From contig NC_044924.1 of NCBI RefSeq assembly GCF_003576645.1, positions 20,539,810 to 20,603,809 on the forward strand: 64,000 bases of DNA. The letters run 5' to 3'. The stretch is from Ipomoea triloba. Taxonomy: Eukaryota > Streptophyta > Magnoliopsida > Solanales > Convolvulaceae. Both the position numbers and the translations under genes were made by a program. Positions 1 through 11,360 of the stretch are shown here, piece by piece. Position 1 is the first letter of the stretch. Each line of letters begins with the position of its first letter. A model generated the notes under the pieces. It worked only from the letters and a program-made list of their open reading frames with translations. It ran no database searches and was not told the origin of the DNA.

Positions 1-3000
1 AGGATGGTTCTATTGGCATTCTCTACTTGACCATTCGCCTGTGGGTATGACACCGCCACCCGGCTGTGCTTGATGCCCCATCCCGTCAAAAAGTCTGAGA
101 ACTCTCTACCTTCGAATTGACGTCCGTTGTCAGTGATTACTTGGATGGGGATGCCGAAGCGGCATAGTATGTTCTTCTCTACAAACTTTTTACACCTGGC
201 TGCCGTGATGCTAGCTAGAGGCTCAGCTTCCACCCATTTGGTGAAGTAGTCAATGGCCAAGATAATGTACTTCCGGCTTCCCGAGCCCGTGGGCAGAGCT
301 CCTACCAAATCTATTCCCCATCTTGAGAATGGAATTGCTGTGCTCACCGGAGTGTAGTTGGTCGCGGGTCGTCCTGGCAATGTCTGGAATTCTTGACACT
401 TAGGGCATCGCTTGGCGTATTCTGCGCAATCCTTCAACATCTTTGGCCAGAAGAAGCCTTGCAGCATGATGCGTCGAGCTATGGTATATGCTCCTTGATG
501 CGCGGAGCACACTCCTTCGTGGACTTCTCTCATCATCAACTCTGCTTCGTCAGGGTATACACACTTCAAAAGTGTGCCATTATAGGATCGTTTATATAAC
601 TTGTCTTCCAATATCACGTAGCTGGGTGCCCGCAACCTTGCTAGTTTTGCATCTTGCTCGTCTGCTGGTAAAGTGCCATCCTTCTTGTACTTTGTGATGT
701 GGTCAATCCAACATGGCTCTNCCGCCTCTAGTTTTGCAAGCAGTGGCGGGGATAGCAAATATTTTTTCAAGTCATCGAAGGCCGACTGACACTCTGGGGT
801 CCATTCAAACCCCTTATTCTTCTTTAGTATCTGGAAGAAGGGAAGGGATCGTTCGGTCGATTTAGATAGAAATTGACCCAAAGCCGCTAAGCGACCATTG
901 AGTCTTTGGACTTCTTTGATGGACCGCGGGGGTTCCATGTCCAGAATGGTTTTTACCTTTTCTGGGTTTGGTTCTATCCCATTTCTAGTAACCATAAATC
1001 CCAGAAACTTGCCCCCATTGACTGCGAACGTGCATTTCTTAGGGTTCAGGCGTAAATTGAAATTTCTTATAATAGAAAATACCTCGTTAAGGTCTTTGAC
1101 ATGAGAGGCACCTCTACGGCTCTTGACAATCATGTCGTCTACGTATGCCTCCATGTTTCGTCCCAGTACTTTCCCAAACAACTTGGCCACCATCCGGGTG
1201 TAAGTTGCGCCTGCGTTCTTGAGGCCGAACGGCATGACCAAGTAGCAAAAAATACCTTCTGGGGTGGTGAACGCGGTCTTCTCAGCATCCTCCTCATGCA
1301 TGAATATCTGATGGTACCCACGGAAGGCATCCATGAAGCTCATCAATTCGCATCCTGCCGTCTCATCCACCAGCTGATCAATGTTTGGCAAGGGGAATTG
1401 ATCCATAGGGCAGGCTCTATTGAGATCTGTATAATCCACGCACATTCTCCACGTGGAACTTTTTGGGGCCAGGACTACGTTGCTCAACCACTCGGGATAA
1501 TAGATCTCCTTGACATGTCCTGCTTGTGTCAACGCGACCACCTCGTTTTTCACAAAGTCCCTTCGTTCAACCGACATGTATCGCTTTCTCTGTTGTATTG
1601 GTTTCTTGGTAGGGTCCACGGCTAACTTATGGGTTATAACGTTTCGATTGATACCTGGCATGTCTTCTGGACCCCACGCAAAAACTTCTTTAAACTGTCG
1701 GATGACTTCGACTATCTGGGCTCTTAGTTCTGGTGCCAATCCAGTGCCAATCTTTACGACCCTATCTGCTCGTGCGGGATCGACCACCACGTCTTCCGTT
1801 TCAGATGCAGGCTCGGCGCGGGGCCAGCCCTCCTCTTCTCTCAGCACTTTTTCTGCGATGGTGTGGACCCGTAGATCTTTCTGTCCAATTTTCTTGCACG
1901 CTTTGACGTAACAGCTACGAGCTGCTCTTTGATCTCCTCTCGCAACTCCTATCTCGTATGGCGTGGGAAATTTCATGCATAGGTGCTCCATCGAAATTAT
2001 GGCCTTCAGGTCTTCCAGAGCTGGCCTCCCCAGTATGATGTTATGGGCACATGTGAGTTTCACAACAATGAACTCCATGTTTATTTTGGAGGTGTTGGGG
2101 CTCACGCCTATCTCTACCGGTAGTACCACGGATCCCTCCGTCTCTATTGAATCTCCCGGTAAACCAGAAAGTGGAGTCCGTACCTCTTTGAGTTGATTTC
2201 TGGGGAGTCCCAGTTTGGTGAAAGCGTCGTAGTACATCACGTTGACTGAGCTTCCGGTGTCTACGAGTATGCGATGCACGATGCTGTCGTTGATCTCCAT
2301 CTTGATCACCAACGCATCTCGGTGAGGCAGTGGACCTTCTGGGAGGTCATCGTCAGAGAAGGTAATGGCTTCCCTCCTCTGCTTTTTTCCCTTTGGAAGG
2401 CTGACCACCTCACCTACATATAACTGGCGACTCCACTTCTTCCTCTCTGCCTGTGTGTCTCCGCCTGCAGGACCTCCGTAGATGAAGTGTATGGTCTGCT
2501 TCTTGTGTTTCCTGGGCTCTTCTGTGTCTTTGTCAGAGAGATCTGTTACTGTAACTTGGTCGTGTTCCCTTTTCTTACCACTCGAGGATGACGGTTCGGA
2601 GCTGTCATCCTTCTTCCAAACATTTTTTGGTAAACTACGCGGAGGTTGTTGTTGGCTCGACTTTTGGCCCGGCTTTTGCTGGCCTGACCGTTTGACGAAC
2701 TGACTGAAGTATCCCCTCTGGATGAGCTCCTCAATCTGGCGCTTTAACACGTTGCATTCATCGGTATCATGGCCCACCTGCCTATGGAATCTGCAATACT
2801 TGGATTGATCCGCATTTGGGGAGACTTTCATGCACTCCTGCGGAAATTGCACGATCCCCATGTCTTCGGCTTGATTTAGGATTACGCTAACTGGGTGAGT
2901 CAGCGGTGTCAGATGTCGCAACGGGATGAGGCGAGGTCGGTCATCTCTTCCCTTCTTTGAGGGTGGTTGGTTTGGTGGTGGTGCCTGGCTGGGCGGACCA

Positions 3001-3338
3001 GCTTTATCAGGTCGCCCACTCTTTCGTCCTTCCTCCTCATCCTTTTTCCTCCTGTCAGCTTCCTCAGCGTCTGCGTACCGATTGGCCGTTCTCATGAGTT
3101 CTTCATAAGAGCGTGGGTGGTGGGCGTTCATTTGTTTGTGAAAATCACCTGACCTTAGTGCTTAGATGAAGATGAGAATCGCTGCCTTTGAATCGAAGTC
3201 ATATACGTTGTTGACTTCTTTTTTCCATTTGCTTAAGAAGTCTCGCAGGCTTTCTCCCTTATCCTGTTTTACCCCACCGAGATGTGAGAATGGTTTCTTA
3301 TGTTGTATACTCCCTGAGAAATAAGACAAGAAACTTTT
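1..3338 (-). mobile_element. Tat-like Ty3/Gypsy gag-pol, 5'-truncated (left copy)
   Basis: Read on the minus strand from 3338 down, this encodes the C-terminal half of gag, a Tat-type zinc knuckle (C-x2-H-x4-H-x4-C), aspartic protease, reverse transcriptase with YVDD, and integrase up to its catalytic Glu at the window edge. Integrase shows the HHCC zinc-binding region and the D and D of D,D35E. It is nearly identical to the plus-strand copy at 4349-8010 but lacks about 880 bp (most of the RNase H domains) at the N at 721. Below a TAA at 3162-3164, where the sister copy has CAA (Gln), gag-pol appears as one open frame to the edge: the frameshift and TAG that split the sister copy are absent here. 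The 5' LTR and first half of gag are missing, and the end is joined directly to the leader of the right copy. Confidence 0.9.
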
Positions 3339-3421
3339 GGTGCTTTCATTGAGAGCCGAGATCATATCTCAGGCTAAAATCACAAAATCAAAAGACCACT
3401 CAGTTCATCTCATCACGATCA

Positions 3422-4735
3422 ATGGCATCTGGATCCAGCAGTTCGCATACCCCTAGTCAGGTGAACAAGGGTCACCCCTCGGGTGATCTTCGTGAGCAGC
3501 TCAACAGTAACCGTGGAGGTGACCTTCGCAGCCAACTCAACAACAATAACCGCAGAGAAGGTGACCTCCGTACCCAACTCAACAACAACCATGGTGGTGG
3601 CCGTACTCCCCTCCCAGCAACTGCTGCTCCCGCCCAAGTGGTGGACCTTCAGGCAGTAGCGCAGGTCATCCAACAGGCGGCGGCGACGATGGCCCAAATA
3701 GTCGCAGGAATGCAAGGCCAGATGTTACCGCCACCGCCCCCTCTGGAAGAAGAAGTGCAATCTCCGAGGCAAAACAGAACTCAACGACAGGAAGGTGGAA
3801 CTCAACCAGTTTCCAGATCTGTTCGAGAACAACCGGCGACTTCTAGATCTATCCGAGATCGGCTGGGGGTGCAAGGCTCCTCCAATAGAGGTCCCTGTGC
3901 CCAAGCAGGAAAGGCAGTAACCAAACGACCATCTGGAGAAAGGATGGGCGAATCTGGTGGATTGGCTCCGCGTCACTCCACTGGACACAAAACACCACAA
4001 GAAGGCCTGGTGGAAAGACTCCAAAGGAAGATAGATGATTTGGAAAGGAAAGTAGAAGCAAGAGAACACTCACCAGAACCGGAGGTAAGAATGGCCGCTC
4101 CATTCTCTCCCGACATAATGGAAGTTCCTCTTCCAAAAGACTTTCGACTACCCACCATCAAGGCCTACACTGGCACTTCAGATCCGCGTACCCACATGAC
4201 AAGATACAAGGCAGCCATGGTCATGATTGGGGTAAGCGATGCCATCATGTGCAGAGCGTTCTTGTCCACTTTGGACGGAACTGCTCAAGATTGGTTTAAC
4301 ACGATTCCGGACGGATCAATTCAAACTTTTGCAGAGCTATCCAAAAGTTTCTTGTCTTATTTCTCAGGGAGTATACAACATAAGAAACCATTCTCACATT
4401 TGTGTGGGGTAAAACAGGATAAAGGAGAAAGCCTGCGAGACTTCTTAAGCAAATGGAAAAAAGAAGTCAACAACGTATATGACTTCGATTCAAAGGCAGC
4501 GATTCTCATCTTCATCCAAGCACTAAGGTCAGGTGATTTCCACAAACAAATGAACGCCCACCACCCACGCTCTTATGAAGAACTCATGAGAACGGCCAAT
4601 CGGTACGCAGACGCTGAGGAGGCTGACAGGAGGAAAAAGGATGAGGAGGAAGGACGAAAGAGTGGGCGACCTGATAAAGCTGGTCCGCCCAGCCAGGCAC
4701 ACGACCAAACCAACCACCCTCAAAGAAGGGAATAG
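3422..4735 (+). pseudogene. Gypsy gag (right copy)
   Basis: This 437-residue frame starts at the first ATG after the leader. The N-terminal 130 residues are rich in Asn/Gln and Pro. A short charged heptad-like stretch near residues 200-220 may be a coiled coil. The retrotransposon gag domain lies at about residues 240-390 and includes the typical AQDWFN and LRDFLSKWKKEV stretches. The frame ends at a TAG shortly after a 1-bp deletion relative to the left copy (near 4700), which separates gag from the zinc-knuckle/protease part. Gag builds the virus-like particle that packages element RNA. Confidence 0.85.
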
Positions 4736-4758
4736 ATGACCGACCTCGCCTCATCCCG

Positions 4759-5787
4759 TTGCGACATCTGACACCGCTGACTCACCCAGTTAGCGTAATC
4801 CTAAATCAAGCCGAAGACATGGGGATCGTGCAATTTCCGCAGGAGTGCATGAAAGTCTCCCCAAATGCGGATCAATCCAAGTATTGCAGATTCCATAGGC
4901 AGGTGGGCCATGATACCGATGAATGCAACGTGTTAAAGCGCCAGATTGAGGAGCTCATCCAGAGGGGATACTTCAAACAGTTCGTCAAACGGTCAGGCCA
5001 GCAAAAGCCGGGCCAAAAGTTGAGCCAACAACAACCTCCGCGTAGTTTACCAAAAAATGTTTGGAAGAAGGATGACAGCTCCGAACCGTCATCCTCGAGT
5101 GGTAAGAAAAGGGAACACGACCAAGTTACAGTAACAGATCTCTCTGACAAAGACACAGAAGAGCCCAGGAAACACAAGAAGCAGACCATACACTTCATCT
5201 ACGGAGGTCCTGCAGGCGGAGACACACAGGTAGAGAGGAAGAAGTGGAGTCGCCAGTTATATGTAGGTGAGGTGGTCAGCCTTCCAAAGGGAAAAAAGCA
5301 GAGGAGGGAAGCCATTACCTTCTCTGACGATGACCTCCCAGAAGGTCCACTGCCTCACCGAGATGCGTTGGTGATCAAGATGGAGATCAACGACAGCATC
5401 GTGCATCGCATACTCGTAGACACCGGAAGCTTAGTCAATGTGATGTACTACGACGCTTTCACCAAACTGGGACTCCCCAGAAATCAACTCAAAGAGGTAC
5501 GGACTCCACTTTCTGATTTTACGGGAGATTCAATAGAGACGGAGGGATCCGTGGTACTACCGGTAGAGATAGGCGTGAGCCCCAACACCTCCAAGATAAA
5601 CATGGAGTTCATTGTTGTGAAACTCACATGTGCCCATAACATCATACTGGGGAGGCCAGCTCTGGAAGACCTGAAGGCCATAATTTCGATGGAGCACCTA
5701 TGCATGAAATTTCCCACGCCATACGGGATAGGAGTTGCGAGAGGAGATCAAAGAGCAGCTCGTAGCTGTTACGTCAAAGCGTGCTAG
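4759..5787 (+). pseudogene. Gypsy zinc knuckle and aspartic protease segment
   Basis: The frame continues the gag-pol reading frame lost at the 1-bp deletion upstream. It has a zinc knuckle (YCRFHRQVGHDTDEC, about residues 42-56), a Lys/Ser/Asp-rich linker, and an aspartic protease core (ILVDTGSLVNVMYYDAF, with catalytic Asp in DTG) about residue 220. The family protease cuts the polyprotein. The frame stops at TAG (5785-5787), where the left copy has AAG (Lys), so this stop is private to this copy. Confidence 0.85.
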
Positions 5788-5832
5788 AAAACTGGACAGA
5801 AAGATCTGCGGGTCCACACCATCGCAGAAAAA

Positions 5833-8049
5833 GTGCTGAGAGAAGAGGAGGGCTGGCCCCGCGCCGAGCCTGCATCTGAAACGGAAGACGTGGTGGTCGA
5901 TCCCGCACGAGCAGATAGGGTCGTAAAGATTGGCACTGGATTGGCACCAGAACTAAGAGCCCAGATATTCGAAGTCATCCGACAGTTTAAAGAAGTTTTT
6001 GCGTGGGGTCCAGAAGACATGCCAGGTATCAATCGAAACGTTATAACCCATAAGTTAGCCGTGGACCCTACCAAGAAACCAATACAACAGAGAAAGCGAT
6101 ACATGTCGGTTGAACGAAGGGACTTTGTGAAAAACGAGGTGGTCGCGTTGACACAAGCAGGACATGTCAAGGAGATCTATTATCCCGAGTGGTTGAGCAA
6201 CGTAGTCCTGGCCCCAAAAAGTTCCACGTGGAGAATGTGCGTGGATTATACAGATCTCAATAGAGCCTGCCCTATGGATCGATTCCCCTTGCCAAACATT
6301 GATCAGCTGGTGGATGAGACGGCAGGATGCGAATTGATGAGCTTCATGGATGCCTTCCGTGGGTACCATCAGATATTCATGCATGAGGAGGATGCTGAGA
6401 AGACCGCGTTCACCACCCCAGAAGGTATTTTTTGCTACTTGGTCATGCCGTTCGGCCTCAAGAACGCAGGCGCAACTTACACCCGGATGGTGGCCAAGTT
6501 GTTTGGGAAAGTACTGGGACGAAACATGGAGGCATACGTAGACGACATGATTGTCAAGAGCCGTAGAGGTGCCTCTCATGTCAAAGACCTTAACGAGGTA
6601 TTTTCTATTATAAGAAATTTCAATTTACGCCTGAACCCTAAGAAATGCACGTTCGCAGTCAATGGGGGCAAGTTTCTGGGATTTATGGTTACTAGAAATG
6701 GGATAGAACCAAACCCAGAAAAGGTAAAAACCATTCTGGACATGGAACCCCCGCGGTCCATCAAAGAAGTCCAAAGACTCAATGGTCGCTTAGCGGCTTT
6801 GGGTCGATTTCTATCTAAATCGACCGAACGATCCCTTCCCTTCTTCCAGATACTAAAGAAGAATAAGGGGTTTGAATGGACCCCAGAGTGTCAGTCGGCC
6901 TTCGATGACTTGAAAAAATATTTGCTATCCCCGCCACTGCTTGCAAAACTAGAGGAGGGTGAAACCTTACTCTTATACCTGGGTATATCACAGGGTGCGA
7001 TCAGCTCCGTGTTGGTCAAAGAGGAAGGAGGGACTCAGCGTCCCATTTACTATGTGAGCAAGGCTTTACATGACGCAGAACTACGGTACACTGCCGTGGA
7101 GAAAACAATGTTTGCTGCGGTCACCGCCTCTAAAAGGTTGGCCCATTACTTCCAAGCTCATCCCATCCATGTACTCTCACATCAACCATTAGGGAGTTTC
7201 TTACGAAACACTAACTCTGCTAGGATGGCCAGATGGGCCATGCACCTCAGCCAGTTCGACATTGAATTCAAACCAAGGCCCGCCATCAAAGGTCAAGCCC
7301 TTGCAGACTTCATAGTGGAATGCACAGCCCGCGAGGTGACGGAGCAGGTGGAAAATGAAGATGGGGGATGGTGGACCTTGTCTACGGATGGCTCATCCAA
7401 CAGTAAAGGTTGCGGTGGTGGAGTAGTGCTCATCACTCCGGAAGGATTCCGCGCTTACTATGCAATCAGGTTCCACTTCAAGTTATCTAACAATGAGGTA
7501 GAGTATGAGGCCCTCCTCAACGGACTGTGGTTAGCAGCAGGACTACGAGCAGAAAAAGTTCGCATCCGGTGTGATTCCAAGTTAGTGGTCGGTCAGGTGA
7601 CTGGGGAATATGAAGCTAATGAAGGGAACATGCAAAGGTACAGGGATGCAGTGCTGCGAACCTTGCGAGAATTCGAGGGGTATGAAATTCACCAAGTACC
7701 TCGAGAACAGAATGCTGACGCTGACATGCTCTCCAAGCTGAGCACTGGGATCCCCGGTCACGTTCGCAAAATTGCTCGGGTTGAGGATTTGGAGACATCC
7801 AGCATCGACATCTCATGGGTCTGCCCCGTGCAATCCAAAGAGCCATGTTGGATTGACCACATCACAAAGTACAAGAAGGATGGCACTTTACCAGCAGACG
7901 AGCAAGATGCAAAACTAGCAAGGTTGCGGGCACCCAGCTACGTGATATTGGAAGACAAGTTATATAAACGATCCTATAATGGCACACTTTTGAAGTGTGT
8001 ATACCCTTTCCAAGGCCGATCCATTCAAACACCGGCTGATACTCCCTAA
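5833..8049 (+). pseudogene. Gypsy reverse transcriptase, RNase H and archaeal-type RNase H
   Basis: This long open frame holds a complete RT: WRMCVDYTDLN, FMDAFRGYHQI, MPFGLKNAGATY and the catalytic YVDD near 6535. RT is followed by an RNase H remnant (YVSKALHDAELRYTAVEK) and a second RNase H starting LSTDGSSNSKGCGGGVVL, typical of the Tat lineage. The beginning is not a true start: the frame continues from the protease segment across the TAG at 5785. The last residues after 8010 are unrelated to the left copy because integrase was deleted and the frame runs into pre-LTR sequence. Confidence 0.88.
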
Positions 8050-8090
8050 CTACCTCAGCCATTCTCGCTAGCTAGGGAGTGGGGGGCTGG

Positions 8091-8487
8091 TGACAGGGTA
8101 ATTGGGTACCCGACCTGGAACCGTTGTCATAACCAAGACAGTTGCCGTTCAAACTACCAAGACACCCCATTCCTCAGCATCAATGCGCAACGGTCCAACT
8201 CCTCAGCATTGATGGCCAACGTTCAGCTCCTCAGCATTGATGACCGACGTTCAGCTCCTCAGCATTCAACACCTCAGGTATTGATTTCCAACGTTCAACT
8301 CCTCATCAATGCTCCGTTACTGAGCTGGAAGGAATAAAAGGACTCACAACCACGTAGTGGGGGGACTTCTGACTACACTTCTGACTAGACAACACATACT
8401 GAACTCTCTTGTACACTGAGCACTACGCTCAATATTGTATTCGAACATTACTCAAATAATATACCGGTAAACACATTATTACCGTCA
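8091..8487 (+). repeat. 3' LTR of the integrase-deleted Gypsy
   Basis: This 397-bp LTR begins TGACAGGGTAAT and ends ATTACCGTCA, so the termini are inverted repeats (TGAC/GTCA). It follows a purine tract (AGGGAGTGGGGGGCTGG). About 8170-8320 holds roughly 30-bp tandem units around CTCCTCAGCATTGATG. A GGAATAAAAGG stretch near 8330 could be the TATA region. Immediately after 8487 the sequence switches to the LTR of another Gypsy family. Confidence 0.8.
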
Positions 8488-8757
8488 CAATTATTACAGG
8501 ATCATGTCTTATTCCAGATGTCACTTACCATACTCAATCATTTACACATTCCTATTCCTTTCTTAGAATACATTCTTTGTAATCTTCTTTCATCAATCAA
8601 GGAAATATTAATTCAATTATATTATCTTTACTATTTACATTCGTTATACTTTATGCGAGTTTATCTGTATAATTGCGTACCCGGGTTAATTTTCTCTATC
8701 ATTGGTGCTTTCATTGAGAGCCGAAATCATACTCAAGCGTGCTAGTTTTCCCTAGCT

Positions 8758-8955
8758 ATGACAATATCAAGATCTAACTCTCGTAACTCGAACGGTTCCC
8801 ATAACACCATTGGCACCCCGGCGGGGTGGATATTAGGAAGATCACGATCCCTTTCGGAGGATCTTCGCATTCCCCGGACTTCAAGGCGAGAGTCATGGCC
8901 ACCGCCACCGAGATGTAGCTCATCTCTGCACCGGCTTAAAGAAAGAAGAATTTGA
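8758..8955 (+). pseudogene. gag N-terminal remnant
   Basis: This short frame begins with an ATG 56 bp after the LTR, the usual place for gag. It encodes a Ser/Arg/Asn-rich stretch of about 60 residues with no recognisable domain. The frame runs into the Copia insertion (target duplication at 8948) and does not resume as a clear gag on the other side. It is called gag only by position. Confidence 0.4.
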
Positions 8956-9269
8956 CGAATTATGTCAGTACATAGCAAACAGAAAGGATGACTGAAGAAT
9001 TGCACTGAAGCATTGAAGGGAAAAATGTCATTGAGCTGATAGAAGTTTGTTGTTGTGTTCTGTTACAGAAGAGAGAGCCACAACTCCTTTATTATATATG
9101 ATGTACTAACCAACTAACCAACTAAAACTAACTAGCAAAGGAAATTACACAATAGTCCTTTTGAAAGCTAGCTGCTGGTTACTTCATCANNNNNNNNNNN
9201 NNNNNNNNNNNNNNNNNNNNNNNNNNNNNNNNNNNNNNNNNNNNNNNNACCCCCCCCCCCCGTAAGCTG

Positions 9270-9900
9270 GCACGTGAAGGTCTTGAAGGCCCAGCTTATC
9301 ATGAAAACTGTCAAACAAAGGTTTGGGCAATGCCTTAGTAAAACCATCTGCTATCTACTTGTGTGATGGAATACTCAGCAGTTTAACCACCCCTTCATGT
9401 ACCTTTTGTCTCACTACATAACAGTCTATCTCTATGTGTTTAGTACGTTCATGAAACACATAGTTTTCCCCTATGGCAACAGCAGATTTGTTATCACAGA
9501 ATAGAGCAACCGGGTTGTTATTGTCTGCATTCAGATCTCTCAGCAAATATAAGAGCCATTGGATTTCACAAACTGTGGAAGCTAGAGCTCTGTACTCAGC
9601 TTCAGAGGAGGACCTTGACACAGTGGCTTGTTTCTTAGTCTTCCAAGATACAAGAGAATCCCCAAGATAAATGCAGTAGCCTGTTATGGACTTCCTTGTT
9701 TCAGTGCAGGTAGCCCAATCTGAATCAGAAAACCCTTGCAACTTAATGGGAGATTTAGAAGCATAAAATAAACCTTTGCCAGGAGAGCCTTTGAGGTATC
9801 TTAACACTCTGTGAGCTGCAATTAAGTGAACATCTCTGGGTTTATCCACAAACTGGCTCAGCTGTTGCACTGCATAAGAGATATCAGGCCTGGTATTGGG
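9270..9900 (-). pseudogene. Copia RNase H domain
   Basis: Read on minus, this is the end of RT and a complete Copia RNase [11 protein letters not shown], then [40 protein letters not shown] and [11 protein letters not shown]. The acidic residues expected for catalysis (Asp in DSDWA, Glu in SEAEY, Asp in CDNKSA) are visible. A TAG at 9355-9357 interrupts the C-terminal tail, where the family normally has Gln followed by an ADxFTK motif, which is read just beyond. The block ends abruptly near 9900, where gag begins on the opposite strand. Confidence 0.85.
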
Positions 9901-10569
9901 GATAGCGTAATGTACTTCGACAAAGCCTCAGACATCTGGAACGCTCTTCATAAGAGGTATTCTCAATCTGATCCTCACCGAATTTCTGAGATTCAAAATG
10001 AGATATTCAGGAACATTCAAGGTAGCTTGACAGTCAATGAATACTTTACCAAATGTAATGCCCTATGGCAGCAGATGAATGCTTTGAGACCTCTGCTCCA
10101 ATGTGAGTGTGTTCCTAAATGTTCCTGCACTCTCATGCGTAGAATGCAGAAGGAGAGAGAGGAGGATCAAATAATTAGGTTTCTAGAGGGCCTAAATGAA
10201 AAATATAAAACCATTAAGTCTGGAGTGCTAGTAATGGACCCTATTCCAGATATGGAGAAGGTCCTAAATATGACATTGAAAGTTGAAAGGAAGATTAGAG
10301 GATCATTGAATCAAAAATGTGGTGACATAATTCAATCCAATGCTGTTCAAAATAACCAACAAACTGGGGAAGAACAATCTGTTGTGGCAGCTGCCACTTC
10401 TAACTACAAGAAGAAGTTCACCAACAGTGGAGGAAGGAATGTGCCAAAGTGCACTTTCTGTGGAATGCTTGGTCACACCATCGAGAAGTGCTACAAGAAG
10501 CATGGATACCCTCCCGGATGGGTGGCTGGCTATAAAACCAAGAACAAGCAGCCCCAGGACATACAGTAG
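9900..10569 (+). pseudogene. Copia gag with zinc knuckle (inverted block)
   Basis: The recognisable part starts at [20 protein letters not shown] and contains the UBN2-type Copia gag domain, followed by a CCHC zinc knuckle (CTFCGMLGHTIEKC) and the KKHGYPPGW motif common in plant Copia gag. The first residues of the open frame upstream are antisense RNase H sequence, so the gag N-terminus is missing. Strand is opposite to the LTRs and RNase H. Confidence 0.85.
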
Positions 10570-11150
10570 GGATTGAATGCATCTGTGAGCCAAGCAAATT
10601 AAATGAGATAGGTTTGTCTGCTGAACAATTTCACAAACTAATGTCTCTTTTGCAGAACCAAAACAAGGGAAACCAGGCATCAAGCAGTGCTGTCATGACT
10701 GTTGCTAACTCAGGACTCAAACCAGACTTCAAAAATACCATGGAAAATCATAATGAAGGTATTTCTGATATCCATGTTAATGCTGTTCTAAATTCAAATT
10801 CTATGTGGATATTAGATTCAGGGGCAACAGATCACATTGCTTGTTCCCTAAACTATTTTGAGATGTATCATAAGACTCAAGGACTATCTGTTAGATTGCC
10901 AAATGGAGAAACAATTAATGTCACTCACATAGGAGAGGTCAGACTTGATAGAAATATGATGCTGCATAATGTTCTGTGTATTCCATCATTTCCCTTCAAC
11001 ATAATATCTGTCAGTAAATTGGTTAAGCAGTCAGGCTGTAAAATTGTCTTAGAGGCTGATTTATGTGCTATTCAGGGCCTCATGGGACAGTGGTTGGTTT
11101 TGCTAAAGAAAAGGATGGTCTATATTTGATAAGTGACCCTCCAAACAGAA
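10570..11150 (+). pseudogene. Copia protease and gag-pre-integrase start
   Basis: The frame from 10614 carries the Copia aspartic protease core WILDSGATDHIAC and the following domain (LPNGETINVTHIGEV, FPFNIISVSKL). Toward 11080 a small frameshift moves the coding into another frame, with AKEKDGLYLISDPP readable up to about 11145. It then abuts the truncated LTR directly. It continues the inverted gag block. Confidence 0.82.
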
Positions 11151-11360
11151 AGGATGACTGAAGAATTGCACTAAAGCATTGAAGGGAAAAATGTCATTGA
11201 GTTGATAGAAGTTTGTTGTTGTGTTCTGTTACAGAAGAGAGAGCCACAGCTCCTTTATTATATATGTTGTACTAACCAACTAACCAACTAAAACTAACTA
11301 GCAAAGGAAATTACACAATAGTCCTTTTGAAAGCTAGCTGCTGGTTACTTCATCAGAATT

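Larger units (their letters stand above)
3339..8487 (+). mobile_element. Tat-like Ty3/Gypsy element, integrase-deleted, with 3' LTR (right copy)
   Basis: The copy starts at the post-LTR leader (GGTGCTTTCATTGAGAGCCG, 3339-3358) with no 5' LTR. It carries gag, protease, reverse transcriptase, RNase H and the second, archaeal-type RNase H that defines the Tat lineage, then breaks off near 8010. The sister copy continues there into integrase, but this one jumps to a purine-rich tract (8071-8090) and a 3' LTR (8091-8487). The missing integrase and split frames make it non-autonomous. The leader is shared with the next Gypsy element, which suggests the same primer tRNA. Confidence 0.88.
8953..11355 (-). 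mobile_element. Rearranged Ty1/Copia element with GAATT target duplication
   Basis: The element is flanked by GAATT at 8948-8952 and 11356-11360. Both LTRs face the minus strand: 8953-9189 (237 bp, full 3' LTR, TGATGAAG..CGTCA read on minus) and 11142-11355 (5' LTR lacking its inner 23 bp). Next to the 3' LTR is an N gap and a poly-G purine tract. Inside, an RNase H block lies on the minus strand (about 9270-9900), as expected, but gag and protease (about 9900-11140) lie on the plus strand. RT, integrase, primer site and leader are absent. The simplest reading is deletion plus inversion of the gag-protease block after insertion. Confidence 0.85.

Noticed and set aside
393..2734. Many plus-strand frames opposite the left Gypsy copy
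   Set aside because: They are antisense shadows; equivalent frames occur on minus at 5484-6782 opposite the right copy, and the minus strand at 1-3338 reads clear gag-pol.
8976..8992. CAAACAGAAAGGATGAC shared at both Copia boundaries as a possible 17-bp target duplication
   Set aside because: GAATT lies outside a TG..CA-bounded 237-bp LTR that includes these bases, so they are LTR sequence.
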